Below are positions 1 through 10,849 of a stretch of 64,000 nt of DNA, in pieces. Origin of the DNA: Inga oerstediana (Eukaryota > Streptophyta > Magnoliopsida > Fabales > Fabaceae). A program made the translations under genes and the position numbers. The DNA is taken from positions 66,325,061 through 66,389,060 of the forward strand of contig OY723399.1 of NCBI GenBank assembly GCA_963210345.1. The letters run 5' to 3'. Under the pieces are notes generated by a model, which saw nothing but the letters and a program-made list of their open reading frames with translations, did not search any database and was not told where the DNA came from. Every line of letters begins with the position of its first letter. Position 1 is the first letter of the stretch.

Positions 1-1702
1 CGTGCTTTGGAGTTCGTTTCAAATTTAAAGGGCCCCCAACATCACTATGACTAAGATGAAAGGGATGAGAACGTGAATATGGTTTGGGGGGATAGGAATT
101 ATGAACTTGTTTTGCAAAATAGCATGTTTCACAATGAAAATTTGTAATGGCCTGTTTATTTATATTGAGAAATAAAATTCTCATAAATTGAGATTAGGGT
201 GGCCTAACCTAGAGTGCCATAACATTATTTCATCGGTCGACATAGTAGTTAAAGTAGAACAGGAGATGGGAATTTTTGGAGAGAAACTTTGGATATAATA
301 AAGGCCATTCCACACCTTAGCAGCACCAATCATCTTCCCCAATCCTGAGTCCTGAAAAATACAGCCAAGATTATCAAAAGTGACAAGACATTGTAATTTG
401 TTAGCAACCTGTTTAACTGATAATAAACTGCACCAATGTCAGGAACATAGAGAACCTGTTTTAAAACTATGTCTTCAGATATGATAACAATGCCTGATCC
501 TAACACTTTTACATATTGACCATTTGCCACTTCTACATGCTCATGTTCAGAATAATTACTAAATTCAGAATATAACTCCTTAAAACCAGTAATATGATCA
601 GTTGCACCAGAGTCTATTATCCATAGGCTTTTAGATGTTGTTTTACTACTAAAGGCACATGTAAGAGTAGTACCTGCACGAGCCATGGTAACAGAAGGAG
701 TAGAAGGTGCAGGATTCTCACTTGATGTAGGAGTGTGTTTATCTAAAATTTTCCTTAGTATAGTCAATTCTTTATGGCTCAACGTGCTTTCCTTAGAAGA
801 ACTACTTACCATATGCCTTTTGCTGCCATTCTCAAATTTCCCTTTTAGTTTTTGTGTCGAAGGCCTGCCATAGAGCTTCCAATACTCATTTCTGGTGTGA
901 CCATTCTTGTTGCAAGGGCAGAAGCATTATTAGTAGGGACAGAAAGAGTAGGGATATTAGTAGTAAGTACCTTCCTACTTTCTTCAAATTTGATAAGGTT
1001 AAAAGCCTCTATCAAAGTCGGAATTGGCTTGATACTCATGATTTGACCCTGGATATCCTCAAAAGAGTCTTGGAGCCCAAGAAGAAATTTGTAGCAACAA
1101 TCTTAGTCCACCACTTTCTTGTAGTAAATTGCTATATTGGGGCTTAGCCACTTATGAACTTCATATTGATCAAGCTACTGCCAAAGTTTATTTAAAGCAG
1201 TATAATACAGTGTTTCATATTTTTCACCTTAGATCAGCCCATGAAGTTGACGTTTGACTTGATATAGGGTAGCTGTATTGTCTATGTCAGAGTATGCATT
1301 TTGAGCTGAAGTCCAGATTTCTTTAGCAGTAGCAGCAAGCAGATAGTTTTCCCTAACCTCTGATATAGTTGATGCGCGCCAAGCCATCACCATGTTGTTT
1401 TCAACCCACCATGTGTTATAGGAAGCATTGGTTAATGGTGGTGGATCATCGAAGATAAATTTCTCTTTGTCGCGGCCTTGAATAAACATCAAGGCATGGT
1501 GAGACCACTGAAGATAAGTGTTATCATTTAGGCGGTGAGTGGTAGGAAACTATGAGAACCCATATCTTACTGAGGAGGGAAATCCCACCAGTGATGGATT
1601 TCCCGTAGTTCCACTAGGTGTACTAGTGTTTTGCACCATCGGATTAGGCTTGCTGCTATCGGCACTCAAGACGCAACTTTGAAGGGCATCTTTGAAAGAC
1701 AT
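1..1702 (-). pseudogene. copia gag-pol pseudogene (gag, zinc knuckle, protease, GAG-pre-integrase)
   Basis: Gag starts at the ATG at 1702-1700, and its reading frame breaks near 1550. The gag core then reads DNTYLQWSHHALMFIQGRD near 1470-1530 and continues in an 87-codon open stretch (1229-1492), typical of the UBN2-type gag of plant copia elements. A degenerate knuckle, CNKNGHTRNEYWKLYGRP, lies near 850-905; its last cysteine is replaced by tyrosine. The protease motif WIIDSGATDHITG falls at about 590-630, followed by WHSRLGHPN (around 190-220) and a C-x2-C remnant (about 110-140) of the gag-pre-integrase domain. Stops and frameshifts interrupt every domain, so no functional polyprotein can be made. 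The integrase, RT and RNase H parts are outside the window. Confidence 0.85.
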
Positions 1703-1722
1703 AGAGCCTAATTTTGCTTACA

Positions 1723-1734
1723 GCTTTGATACCA
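1723..1734 (-). other. primer-binding site (initiator tRNA-Met type)
   Basis: The minus strand reads TGGTATCAAAGC immediately after the LTR end (…CTTTCA). One base differs from the common plant copia PBS TGGTATCAGAGC. It fixes the orientation of the element and the inner LTR boundary. Confidence 0.8.
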
Positions 1735-1888
1735 TGAAAGATATTGAATAATTCTTTCTTGTGTGTTTGGAATCAGAGAAGTATTACAATATATAGGAGC
1801 AGGGAATGTTTCTAATTATTATGGTCTTGATTATTATCTAATTATATCCCCTAAAATCCCCCTAGAATCTCGGAATAATAATAATAAT
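1735..1888 (-). repeat. inner part of the copia 5' LTR
   Basis: This segment runs from the PBS-proximal end of the LTR to the insertion point of the foldback element. On the minus strand it has a TATA-like stretch (CCTATATATTG, about 1788-1798) and ends CTTTCA next to the PBS. The outer part of the same LTR is at 3118-3243. Confidence 0.7.
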
Positions 1889-3117
1889 TAATTAAAGGTC
1901 ACTTTTGCCCCGGAAGTATTCGCTTGGGGTCAATTTTGGCCTGGAAGTTTTTCAAGGGCCAATTTTGCCCTGAAAGTTTCAAATTTGAAACAATTTTGCC
2001 CTTACGTTAGTTGACCGTCAGTTGAAAGTTAACCGAGGCAAATTTGCTCCAAATTTGAAATGTCCGGAGCAAAATTGCACCTTAACCCAATGACCGTTAG
2101 TCAGGCACATCAAATACCACATGACGTGCTGTGCTCTTCCAGCCGCTGGACCCTACCTCCGTCTGAGCCAGGGTATACAGGCTGTTAAATAGAAAAGAAA
2201 ACTCTTCTTGAGGCCCCTGCCGACATCTCCAGAATCACTAACGTTACTATCAGCTGCCACGTCCCGGTTCAGGAATTTTAACCCGATTCCCTTTGGAAGT
2301 ACGCGTGCTGCACGCTATCAGACGGGCTTCCCCGTCTCTTATGATCGATTAACTCATGTCCAAGTACTGTTCACATGAAACATTTCCCCTCTTCAGCCTT
2401 CAAAGTTCTCACTTAAATATTTGCTACTACCACCAAGATCTACATTGATGGCCACTCTGCCCGAGCGCTGAAGTGTGCTACCTATACTCGGCCGTCAGGG
2501 TTAGTGCAAGGCCTTGATGAGTAGGAAGGCACGACTATCGCTGCAAAACCTGGGGCACGAGCCCGGGTGGAGCAGCTGTCAATGCCAATCTTAGTTGTAG
2601 TAGCAAATATTCAAGTGAGAATTTTGAAGGCTGAAGAGGGGAAATGTTCCATGTGAATAGTACTTGCACATGAGTTAGTCTATCTTAAGAGACGGCAGAT
2701 AGCGTGCAGCAAACGTACTTCAAAAGAGAATCGGGTCAAAATTCCTGAACCTGGACGTGGCAGCTGACAGTAATGTTAGTGCATCCATGGACGTCGGCAG
2801 GGGCTTCGGGAAGAGTTCTATTTTCTGTTTAACAACCTGCACACCCTAGCTCAACTGGAGGTAGGGTCCAATGGCAGGAAGAGCACAGCACGTCGCGTAG
2901 TGTTCTATGCGCTCGACTAACGGTCATTAGGTTAAGGTGCAATTTTACCTCGGAAGTTTCAAATTTGAAGCAAATTTGCCCTAGCTAACGGTCAACTAAC
3001 GCAAGGGTAAAATTGTTCCAAATCTGAAACTTCCAGGGCAAAATTGGCCCTCAAGAAACTTCCGGGCCAAAATTGGCCCCAAGCAAATACTTCCGGGGCA
3101 AAAGTAACATTTAACCC
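1889..3117. mobile_element. Mutator-like foldback element with ~0.55-kb inverted repeats
   Basis: The two halves are imperfect inverted copies of each other. The left arm runs from 1889 to about 2465 and the right arm from about 2575 to 3117, meeting near 2505. For example, GCCCCGGAAGTATT at the left end pairs with the right-end complement. The near-9-bp flanks AATAATAAT (1880-1888) and AATAATGAT (3118-3126) fit a Mutator-type TSD with one mismatch, although the left flank is low complexity. There is no transposase ORF, so the element is non-autonomous. It sits inside the copia 5' LTR. Confidence 0.8.
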
Positions 3118-3243
3118 AATAATGATTGATATGGTAAGATGTTATCTCAATCTGACCGTTACATGACCTTCTTAGGAAATTAGGTTAAATCTATTGACAT
3201 TGGGCTTGTTGCTAGGCCCATATTCTCACAAATACTTACAACA
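3118..3243 (-). repeat. outer part of the copia 5' LTR
   Basis: The minus strand starts TGTTGTAAGTATTTGTGAG at 3243, a standard TG…-type LTR start. Joined to 1735-1879 it would give an LTR of about 270 bp, normal for this copia type. The outer end was chosen by the TGTTG start; the flanking TSD partner is outside the window. Confidence 0.6.
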
Positions 3244-3651
3244 CTGAAAATGGAAGAGAAATCTATGCGAGGGCCTTAAGGCTCTCAATCTCAGCCGGAG
3301 TAAGTTCGAACAATTTATATGACTTCATTGAGTACTTTATCTTATTACAGGAAAACACTGTATCAAGAAATCTAATGTTATGGCATGAAGAACAAAGCTT
3401 CAGGATATGGCACATTTCACCTGATAAGGTGGTTTAACACATAAATTTCCAACAATAAAACCACAGGCAGTATAATTAGTGCAAAGATTATAGGTTAGGT
3501 ATGGTGCAGACCTTTCTTTCTGTACATTTGTATAGCCTTTATGCCATAAGTATTGAGCTACTTAGGAATTAGGATACTGAGAAAAAATGCTAAATTGAAA
3601 GTTTAATTTTGTGATTAGAATTGAACACCCCCACTCCCAGAGACAGAACAT

Positions 3652-3807
3652 TCATAGATCCATATCCTTACAGTTCCACAGAGTAACAAAAAAAACTGTC
3701 AATTGAAGTTCCTGCAGGAATGGTAAATCAATGTCTTCCAGACCTTCTGGAAATGCCCGTAATTTGACAAGCGCAATTTGGAAGGCTTGATCAAGTGATT
3801 TCTCTGG
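3652..3807 (-). pseudogene. unrecognised coding-like exon
   Basis: I do not recognise this sequence. On the minus strand, a pyrimidine-poor but acceptor-like TTTTAG at 3808-3813 is followed by a 51-codon open frame with globular, amphipathic composition (KSLDQAFQIALVKLRAFPEG, then LEDIDLPFLQELQ) and a stop at 3652. Upstream on the same strand are a short ATG frame (about 4040-4114, MAVKIQGRAIPL) with a GT after it, and a TATA-like CTATATATATGG near 4566-4577 followed by a CT-rich leader. These could be parts of one small gene, but no continuous splicing model was proven. It may equally be a gene relic or chance. Confidence 0.25.
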
Positions 3808-4944
3808 CTAAAACATAAAAGTTGACTGTCCATCATCATCTTCAAACATACCAATAAAAAATACTCACTATAGAATAAAATTAAAAAAACAAATCAAAGA
3901 AATAAGAACAATGGAGCTGAAGGAAGAAAACAATGCAACTGGACCATATGTTACAAAAACAACAACATATACAATCAGGTAGAGCATGGTACAAAAGCTC
4001 CGTAGTTGGTATTAGAAAAGCAAGAATTTTCTTAGAAAACGTCCTCACATCACCAAGAACATATTTCCCAATCATGATCAGCGGGATTGCTCTGCCTTGA
4101 ATCTTCACAGCCATGTAGGATCAATATGAATGCCTGCAAAATACTCTTGCCACACAGTTTGTAAATGCTTTCACAAGATCCTTTCATTAATTAACATAAC
4201 TTGTGAAGATGAAAAATTTGATTCTCTCTTCATATAGAAAAGAAATGTTTTCTCTGTCCTTTGATAGGCCCCAATAAATAATTATAATTCAGAATTTCAT
4301 TTTAATGCAGGAAGATTGAGGCGAGAGTTTCAAATTGAGATCTTATAAAATGTATTTTAATGAAGAACCTAGGTAAGGGAAAGAGAATGAAGAAGATGAA
4401 GAAGGAGAATGAGTACCAGAGGTAGCGACACTGATGAAGACGAAGAATTAGAGGAGTGACGCCTAGAGATGACAGGTTGGTCCTGCCCGAGAGACTTGCT
4501 TTGTGAGTCTGCAAGAACGAAGTGAAGCGAGCAAAAAATGCAACTAATCAGAAAATGCAAAGCCCCATATATATAGAGAAACAAAAAAAGCAACCAATCA
4601 GCCCACATAAGCATAATTTGCGGAATGGCACTAAACCCAGGCACAGTGGAAACAATCATGGTGGAGGTGAAAGATCGTGACATGTGGACATGCATTGCAT
4701 TACATGAGTCTGGTTTAAACCTCCCAAAAAATCAAAAGGAAACTGGACTCGAGATAGGTACCTCTAATCACGGAACACACAAACAGAACGTGGCTATAGA
4801 CAACGAACAGGGTTTCTTCTTAACCGCCTCTAAGAGCAGCAGTAGAATAACTGACTGCAAGAGAGTAACATTGAAGGAGGAGAGAGAGCAGGATTTGCTG
4901 ACGTGGACGCATAGGAGACAAGCTTTAAATCTTACTATTATATA
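3808..4944. other. no gene recognised; possible promoter and leader of a minus-strand gene
   Basis: A TATA-like box (minus, about 4566-4577) and a CT-rich leader (about 4370-4540) with a possible splice donor near 4370 resemble the 5' end of a plant gene. No conserved protein was recognised downstream. The rest is AT-rich unique-looking DNA. Confidence 0.25.
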
Positions 4945-5615
4945 TATATAGATCATTTTGTTTTCGATCTTTATGAAACTTTCTTTGTTCCTGCCAAGGT
5001 TATGGAAACCGGACCGGACCGGCCGGTCCAGCCCGGTAACCGGCCGGTTGGCCGGTCCGGTTCCCATTTTTTAAAAAAAAAAAAATTTTTTTTTTTTTTT
5101 ATATTTCCTTTAGAATTTCATACTATAAGTCTAAAATTTTCAATTTCTCACCGGTTTGGTCCCGGTTTAGCTCCGGTTTGGCCCCGGTCTGACCCACTGA
5201 CCCTTAACCCAGTACCCCGACCGGTTCAGTACCCGGTCCGGGTTTTAATACCTTGGTTCCTGCATACAAGAGAAAATTGATTTCCATATCCAAATTAATT
5301 CCTTATGGCTATTTTTTGAGCCTTGCAAAGGATTTTATGATCTTTAATAAAGATTCTGTTCCAATTGTAGACATTGTTTTGATTGATGGTTTATTTAAAA
5401 TTCTTTATAATTCACCTCAATCTTGTGTTGTCATGCGTGGCATTAACCGAATCTGTCATTGAAGAGAATTCAATAACCTTGTGGCACAGGAGATTGGAAT
5501 CAAGAGGTTAACTAAAGATGGAATTCTTCCATTCTAGACTATTCGGAATTGGGTTTTTATGAGAACCGCGTTAAGGGAATGCAGACCAACAAGCCACAAA
5601 GGAAATTCATCTAGA
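4945..5615 (+). pseudogene. Ty1/copia pol fragment (gag-pre-integrase), split by a MITE
   Basis: After removal of the inserted MITE (4995-5255), the frame reads through VPAYKRKLISISKLIPYGY, the standard lead into the copia gag-pre-integrase region. It continues with FNKDSVPIVD and IDGLFKI, then LWHRR (about 5476-5490), IKRLTKDGILP after a frameshift (about 5500-5530), and a KGMQTNK-like remnant near 5573-5595. No LTRs, RT or integrase core were found, so this is an isolated scrap. Its strand is opposite to that of the copia element at 1-3243. Confidence 0.7.
4995..5255. mobile_element. hAT-type MITE (261 bp)
   Basis: The ends are imperfect inverted repeats: CAAGGTTATGGAAACCGGAC at the left and, as complement, CAAGGTATTAAAACCCGGAC at the right. 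Perfect 8-bp direct repeats GTTCCTGC flank it (4987-4994 and 5256-5263), as expected for the hAT superfamily. The interior is rich in CCGG/CCGGTT runs with a poly-A/poly-T centre and has no coding capacity. Excising it with one TSD copy restores the copia reading frame around it. Confidence 0.9.
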
Positions 5616-7102
5616 TAAAAGAAAGAAAGAAAAAAGGAAAAAGGGGAAAAAGATTCCTCATCTAGTATGTAAAATACTAAAACAGCAGGTAGCCGGTGAT
5701 TATCACAGGGAACAAAAGTATCCAAGTTGTTGAAGATGTATTAATCACGGGCTGGTTAAGCACCCACAATGGACAAAGGGCTCCTCAATTAGTATCTAAG
5801 AAAGTACATTCAGTTGTTTAAGATTCTCAAGCCATGCATCTCTAAAAATGCTGCAAATCACTGATCTAGCTAACGCTCCAAATCTCCAATGTAAAAGTCT
5901 TCAATCATATCAAAGACTCGAGTTGCATGTTGTGGCCTGCCATGTGGAAGTAAAGAATCATACAAGAGGGAGAATAGAGGACATTAAAATACGAATAATC
6001 AATTTTACAGATAAGAAAATGGAACAGAAATACATTAACAATCAAGCAGTGGATCAAGTTTATTAGGAAATTGGCATGTTCTCAGTGGTTCGTGCTGGCA
6101 GTGCAGCAGTATTAATAGACAAAGTTCTAATTTGAACTAAATGGCATTCTTGAAGGTCTCAAAATGTGTTAGGAAGAGGGATAATGACGAGTGGTGGTCA
6201 CAAGTGATTCTAGAGAAACAATCAACAAAATTAGAAGAAACAACGCCTTTCACCACACAGGGAACAGCCTTACTAACAAAATCAGGATCTCATTAGGAAA
6301 TGTGACCTTGTTTTTAATTATATTTATTGGAAAGCCAATAATTGCTGAATTGGCTTCCTAAAGTCTCCATTGATCTCAATGTTTATTTCACTAGGGAATG
6401 CGACATTGTTTCTTTTGTATGGCTCTTCCTTAGCCTTTTTGCTTTTTTTAAAGGGTTCTATTGAACCACATGCCATCTTTTATTGACATCTTAGTTCATC
6501 CCTAGATTCCATGGTCGACACACACTTACAATGAAATAACAAAAGCCTATATGTGAGCTTGGATGGAAGAGCATGTGAATGAGATGAAAGGGATGAGATT
6601 ACAGGGTGGACACTATATAAGGAATTATTCTGGCATGCAAAAGGATTTTTGCCACAGAATTGTAGTCAGATATTACACAATCCTTTTTTTTTATCTTTTG
6701 CTAAATGACACAGAAAAACTTTGAACCCAAGACCTCCTGCTAATCACCTACATGGCTACATCTTCCATTAATAGCACAACTAATAGCAAGTAAATCTGAA
6801 TATTTGTGGAAATGTTTCTACGGCCTCAGTTGATGGCAACATGAGGAGCTATGGTGGAAAATATACAAACACAACTATACAAGTTATGGTCAAACCCTAG
6901 TTGGCTAACCTATACAACAGCATGCTTCAGTTTATTTGTTATTTTCAGTTATATACCAGAGAGGAACCAAATATAGTATGTGAAGAAAATATTTAAAATA
7001 TTCACTTAAGGAATATGGATAGAGGGGGGAATGAGAAAAGTATAATGGTTACTTTCCAACCAAGAGGTAAAGAGAAATATCTCAAAGCAAAAATATGCAT
7101 AC
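5616..7102. other. non-coding; no gene recognised
   Basis: AT-rich sequence between the copia scrap and CB5LP exon 4. The ORFs are short and lack recognisable motifs. I looked here for the missing CB5LP terminal exon and did not find it. Confidence 0.5.
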
Positions 7103-8822
7103 CCATAAAACCCTTCAGTTGAATCGTCCCCTGCATGTGTTAGAATGGCATCGCCACCTGGATGTTCCTCTACATAAGAGGTCACATCATAAACCTGCAG
7201 AAGATAAGGCACAAATAAATGTAAATTATACATAAGTTAGGGAAGGGGAAATGCAAAATTATTCTCTTTTTTTTTTTTTTTTTTTTTTTGAGTTACAAAG
7301 GCAAGCACTAACGGTCTAAGTTACAAGCAGGATTAAACCCGCGACCTCCCACTTATAAGGGAGCATCCATACCACTAGGCTATAAGCCTTTGGTAAATGC
7401 AAAATTATTCTTAAAGAAAAGAATGTAGTCTAAGGATGACTGGTAAATTGAAGAAGTAATTTGGAGATGTCTTTTGGCTTTGACCAATAAACTTTATGTA
7501 TGTGCCACAAGCTTTTGGGATTAGAGCTGCTTGATGTTTCAAGTTTGTAAACGAGCCTAAAGCTGCAATATAAGGCCATACCCTGTTCTTGATTATTATC
7601 CAGCAGTCTGTTCTCTTGTTATGCAACGAGACTTCTGCTTTGCTGTAGGTTTTTGATGCCTGAGTACAAGTGAGCATGCAGGACACCAAAAAAAAATTAA
7701 TCTAATGTCTATTTAGCATCTTTAAAAAACACTCTAACTTCAATTGAATCCATATAGAATTCATTTTGTGACTTGCAGTGCTCAAATTACTTCACTGGCC
7801 ATACCCATAGTCTACAAACCCTATCTACACATATTTGAAAAGTATATGATTTGCATATTTCCATCTTACCAAACTAGCTCCAGACTCTCAAAATAAAAAA
7901 ATAAAAAAAAAAATAAATGAATGAATGATACGCCCTCATCCAAAACAAAGCAAATTCTATCTTTCCATTCAAGTAAATTTCAAGGTTCAAAACAGATGGA
8001 TGGACTAAACGAAAAAAGCATTTCCAACAAACCACAGAAGCATTCAAAACGTTATGATCCAACTGATTGACTTCCATTAATTTCCATCCTGAAGTACTAA
8101 ATTGTAAAGTTCTTGAGTTTTCTCATAAAGCAAGAAAAGCTGAATCAAAGAATTTAAAGCTGAATTACTTTCATAACCTTTCATTTAGCCATCCATTCAA
8201 AACACAAACATCAACTGGCAATCACTGGGAAGCCAAAGACGCTAGTCCAACTATGCACCCAATTCAACTAAATTAGAAGCCTCAGCTAAGTTTCAAGCCA
8301 TATCATTTATATTCTTTTCTTTTCATGTATGGACTAAACATACATTGACAAGAATCCAAAACAAATGGTTACAAAATAGTGACAAGACAGTAAACTATTG
8401 ACTATTCAAATGGTTTTCACCTTGATCCAAATCAGGCTAAAGGCTTACACTCTTGCTCAATTACTATCTTTGCTCAAATAACTAGTGGTAAACAGAAACC
8501 AAAACGAATGAACCTAAGAGTTCAACTTCAACAATGTAGATTTTGCTCACAAAGAAACGAAAGAAAAAGCGCTAAACTAATAATATCGCACAACCTTGTT
8601 ATCGTTTAAGTTGGACTCGCCTTTTCCCGTATGCTCTGAGGAGGGAAAAATAATTCAGAAAGTGATTTAGATACACTTCATAAATCAACACAAGTACGCA
8701 CAGAAATTATCGAAAATTACGAAGAAGTAAAGATACGAACTAGATTTGCGGTCTCGCGATGTAAAAACAAAGATACTCAGCAAAAAACCGAGAACCAACC
8801 AAAAGGCAGCTATGATCACCAT
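7103..8822 (-). CDS. CB5LP: cytochrome b5-like protein CB5LP, terminal exon not found
   Basis: Membrane-anchored cytochrome b5-like electron carrier. Four exons with GT/AG borders and compatible phases: 8741-8822, 8595-8635, 7582-7659 and 7103-7194. The ATG at 8822 opens an N-terminal hydrophobic anchor (MVIIAAFWLVLGFLLSIFVF). Then come a short polar linker, KTYSKAEVSLHNKRTDCW, the invariant VYDVTSYVEEHPGG containing the first haem-ligand histidine, and GDDSTEGFYG. N-terminal rather than C-terminal anchoring is characteristic of the CB5LP branch. The frame ends in phase 2 at a donor GT (7102-7101). The last exon, which in the family encodes about 20 residues including the second haem-ligand histidine, was not found between 1 and 7100. 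It may lie left of the window beyond the transposons, or be lost. A SINE sits in intron 3. Confidence 0.85.
7266..7394 (-). mobile_element. tRNA-derived SINE in a CB5LP intron
   Basis: On the minus strand, a box A-like TAGCCTAGTGG lies near the 5' end. It is followed by a box B-like GGGTTTAATCC and ends in a poly-A tail (T run 7267-7289 on the plus strand). Perfect 17-bp direct repeats AAATGCAAAATTATTCT flank it (7249-7265 and 7395-7411). This is a complete, fairly young SINE of about 129 bp, in the same orientation as the gene. Confidence 0.9.
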
Positions 8823-10849
8823 ACTTTTGAGAATTCGGCGTCTGCAATGAATGAAATCTGAATCAAGAAAAAAAAGTAAAGGATTAAAGTAAAGTCGGTA
8901 ATGGGACTTGAAATGTCGTGGAAAGGTAAGAATGAATCTATGCTAGAATCTACAGGAAATGTACGTGAGCTTACAGTATTTGAGCAGCGAAAGCTGTGGG
9001 ATAGGGACGCTCAAGGATTCCGAAGATAGCAATTGGCTATGGCATGTGATATTTTTCCATTTTTCAGTGTGGATTCGAGGTCCGTTGCCGCTGCGGACGG
9101 GCCACTCTTGAGGGAGGGAGGAGAAAATAACAAATAAAAACAATATTTAATAATACTTTTAGAAAAAATTACTCATCACAAAATGTATTGTCTAAAGTTA
9201 GCCTAAATAAGTTTAAGGACTCAAGTGTAACTTATCTTCAGTTGGTACAATTCTCCTTTAACTTTATGCAACTGTAATTTATCTTCAATTTTATTTAAAA
9301 TGAAAAATATTTGTATATAGTCAAAGATATATTGCATACACCTAAAAAGAGTTACACTAACTGGAGAAATGTTGTACCTGCTAATATTTACTATTTTAAA
9401 TACTCAACAGTTTTCGACCAAAAAAAAAACTCAGAACAGTGAGGATTTTCAACAATTTTCCCATATTTCAAGCCTTGCTCTAAAGCTAATAATATATTGT
9501 TAAAAAAAGGAGCTAGTAATATGGGTTCTTATTGAAGGTAATTCTATTGGGGGAACTGTCGGGTATTAAATATGGACACCTCTTCTAACGGGAATTCAAA
9601 CTTTGATGCACCACATTGTAAGAAACAAACCCTTTCCATTAGACTCAACCCTCATTAATAAAATGTGTAGGGTTAAATTGGTAAAAATGAGTTTAAACAA
9701 GTATATTGAGTCCAAGCTCATTTTATTTAAGCCCATGTCAGATTTTCCCGCCAAGCCCCTACTTTCTTTTCCTTTTCAATATATATTTGCCTATTTTTTA
9801 TATTTTTTTTCTTTGTATATTATATAATTTGAAGAATTTGAATATTTGATGTTTGTAATGATAAGAAATTTATTTCAATGATTTTTGCTTGTGAAGAAAA
9901 GAATTGCATTATATTTGTATGCATATTATACAAGAGGGAATATAAAAAAAACGGCAAATACAAAATTATAAAAAGCCAACCCATAAAGGGAGGCTTGGCC
10001 AACCCATCGGGGCAGCCCTTTTCAACCCGCTCCTGGCCAGCATTCTCAACTCTACTTTTCTGCTTGTCATCATCAGCAACAAGGTTAATCAAAACCCATA
10101 ACAGCACTGCCATGTATGTCTTTAATGAAGTGGTGATTTTTAATTAACTTAGTGATGTACATCGAACTAACATGTGACGGCTTGGTGAACACTAAACTCG
10201 ATATATATCCACATTGATAGAGCAATTCTCCGCACAAGTTTTGTACTGCTAAATCCTTGTCTCCTTTGTTTTTGTATTTCAGGGTGTCTCATCATGATAA
10301 CTTGATTATTAACAATTTATAGTAAAAAACTGGGGTAAATGTGCAAATTTACCTATAAATATTTATATGCTGCAATAATATGTTCAAAATCCTAACAAAA
10401 TTGATACATTTGTTAAAATATGATGTAGTGGGGCCATGGCATTTTTCTAAAAGTATCATCAAAATACCTTCAACTCACAAAAATATCCATAAAATTTTAT
10501 ATAAAGTATGTCAAATACTATATGCTTTTTGGATGTATATAAATACTCATGATTATTTAAAATGTAGATGGAAGTACTAAAATACCCCTAGTAAAAAAAA
10601 CATTACACACACACATGGTAAATACTCCATCTAGTATTTAATATAAGACATATTTACTTAATTTGATTATATTAAGAAAGTTAGCAAAGTTAGTTAATAT
10701 GACATGTATTTTATAAAATACTCTAATCATCTTCCTTAATTCCCCCATTCCCTCTTCTTCTTAATTATTATTGAAAAAGCATCAATAAGAGTAACCTAGG
10801 AAAAGATTGATAAATATAAAAAAAAAATATATATATGCCTTATATTTAT
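8823..10849. other. CB5LP 5' flank and intergenic DNA
   Basis: AT-rich sequence upstream of the CB5LP start. Short ORFs occur, but none has a recognisable domain. I see no clear mobile-element ends. Confidence 0.5.

Larger units (their letters stand above)
1..3243 (-). mobile_element. Ty1/copia retrotransposon, 5' part, degenerate
   Basis: Read on the minus strand, the order is LTR, PBS, gag, zinc knuckle, protease and gag-pre-integrase, and the element continues past position 1. The LTR ends at 1735 and is followed directly by a primer-binding site (1723-1734). The LTR itself is interrupted by a foldback DNA transposon (1889-3117) and resumes to about 3243, where the minus-strand sequence starts TGTTGTAAGTA. 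Frameshifts and stops show that it is old. The 3' LTR and pol would lie left of the window. Confidence 0.85.

Noticed and set aside
4625..4951. 108-codon plus-strand ORF
   Set aside because: No recognisable motif; overlaps an equally long antisense frame over a promoter-like region.
5616..7102. Antisense copia remnant
   Set aside because: Only a 16-base match (GATGAAAGGGATGAGA) to the copia element at the window start; not enough to call.
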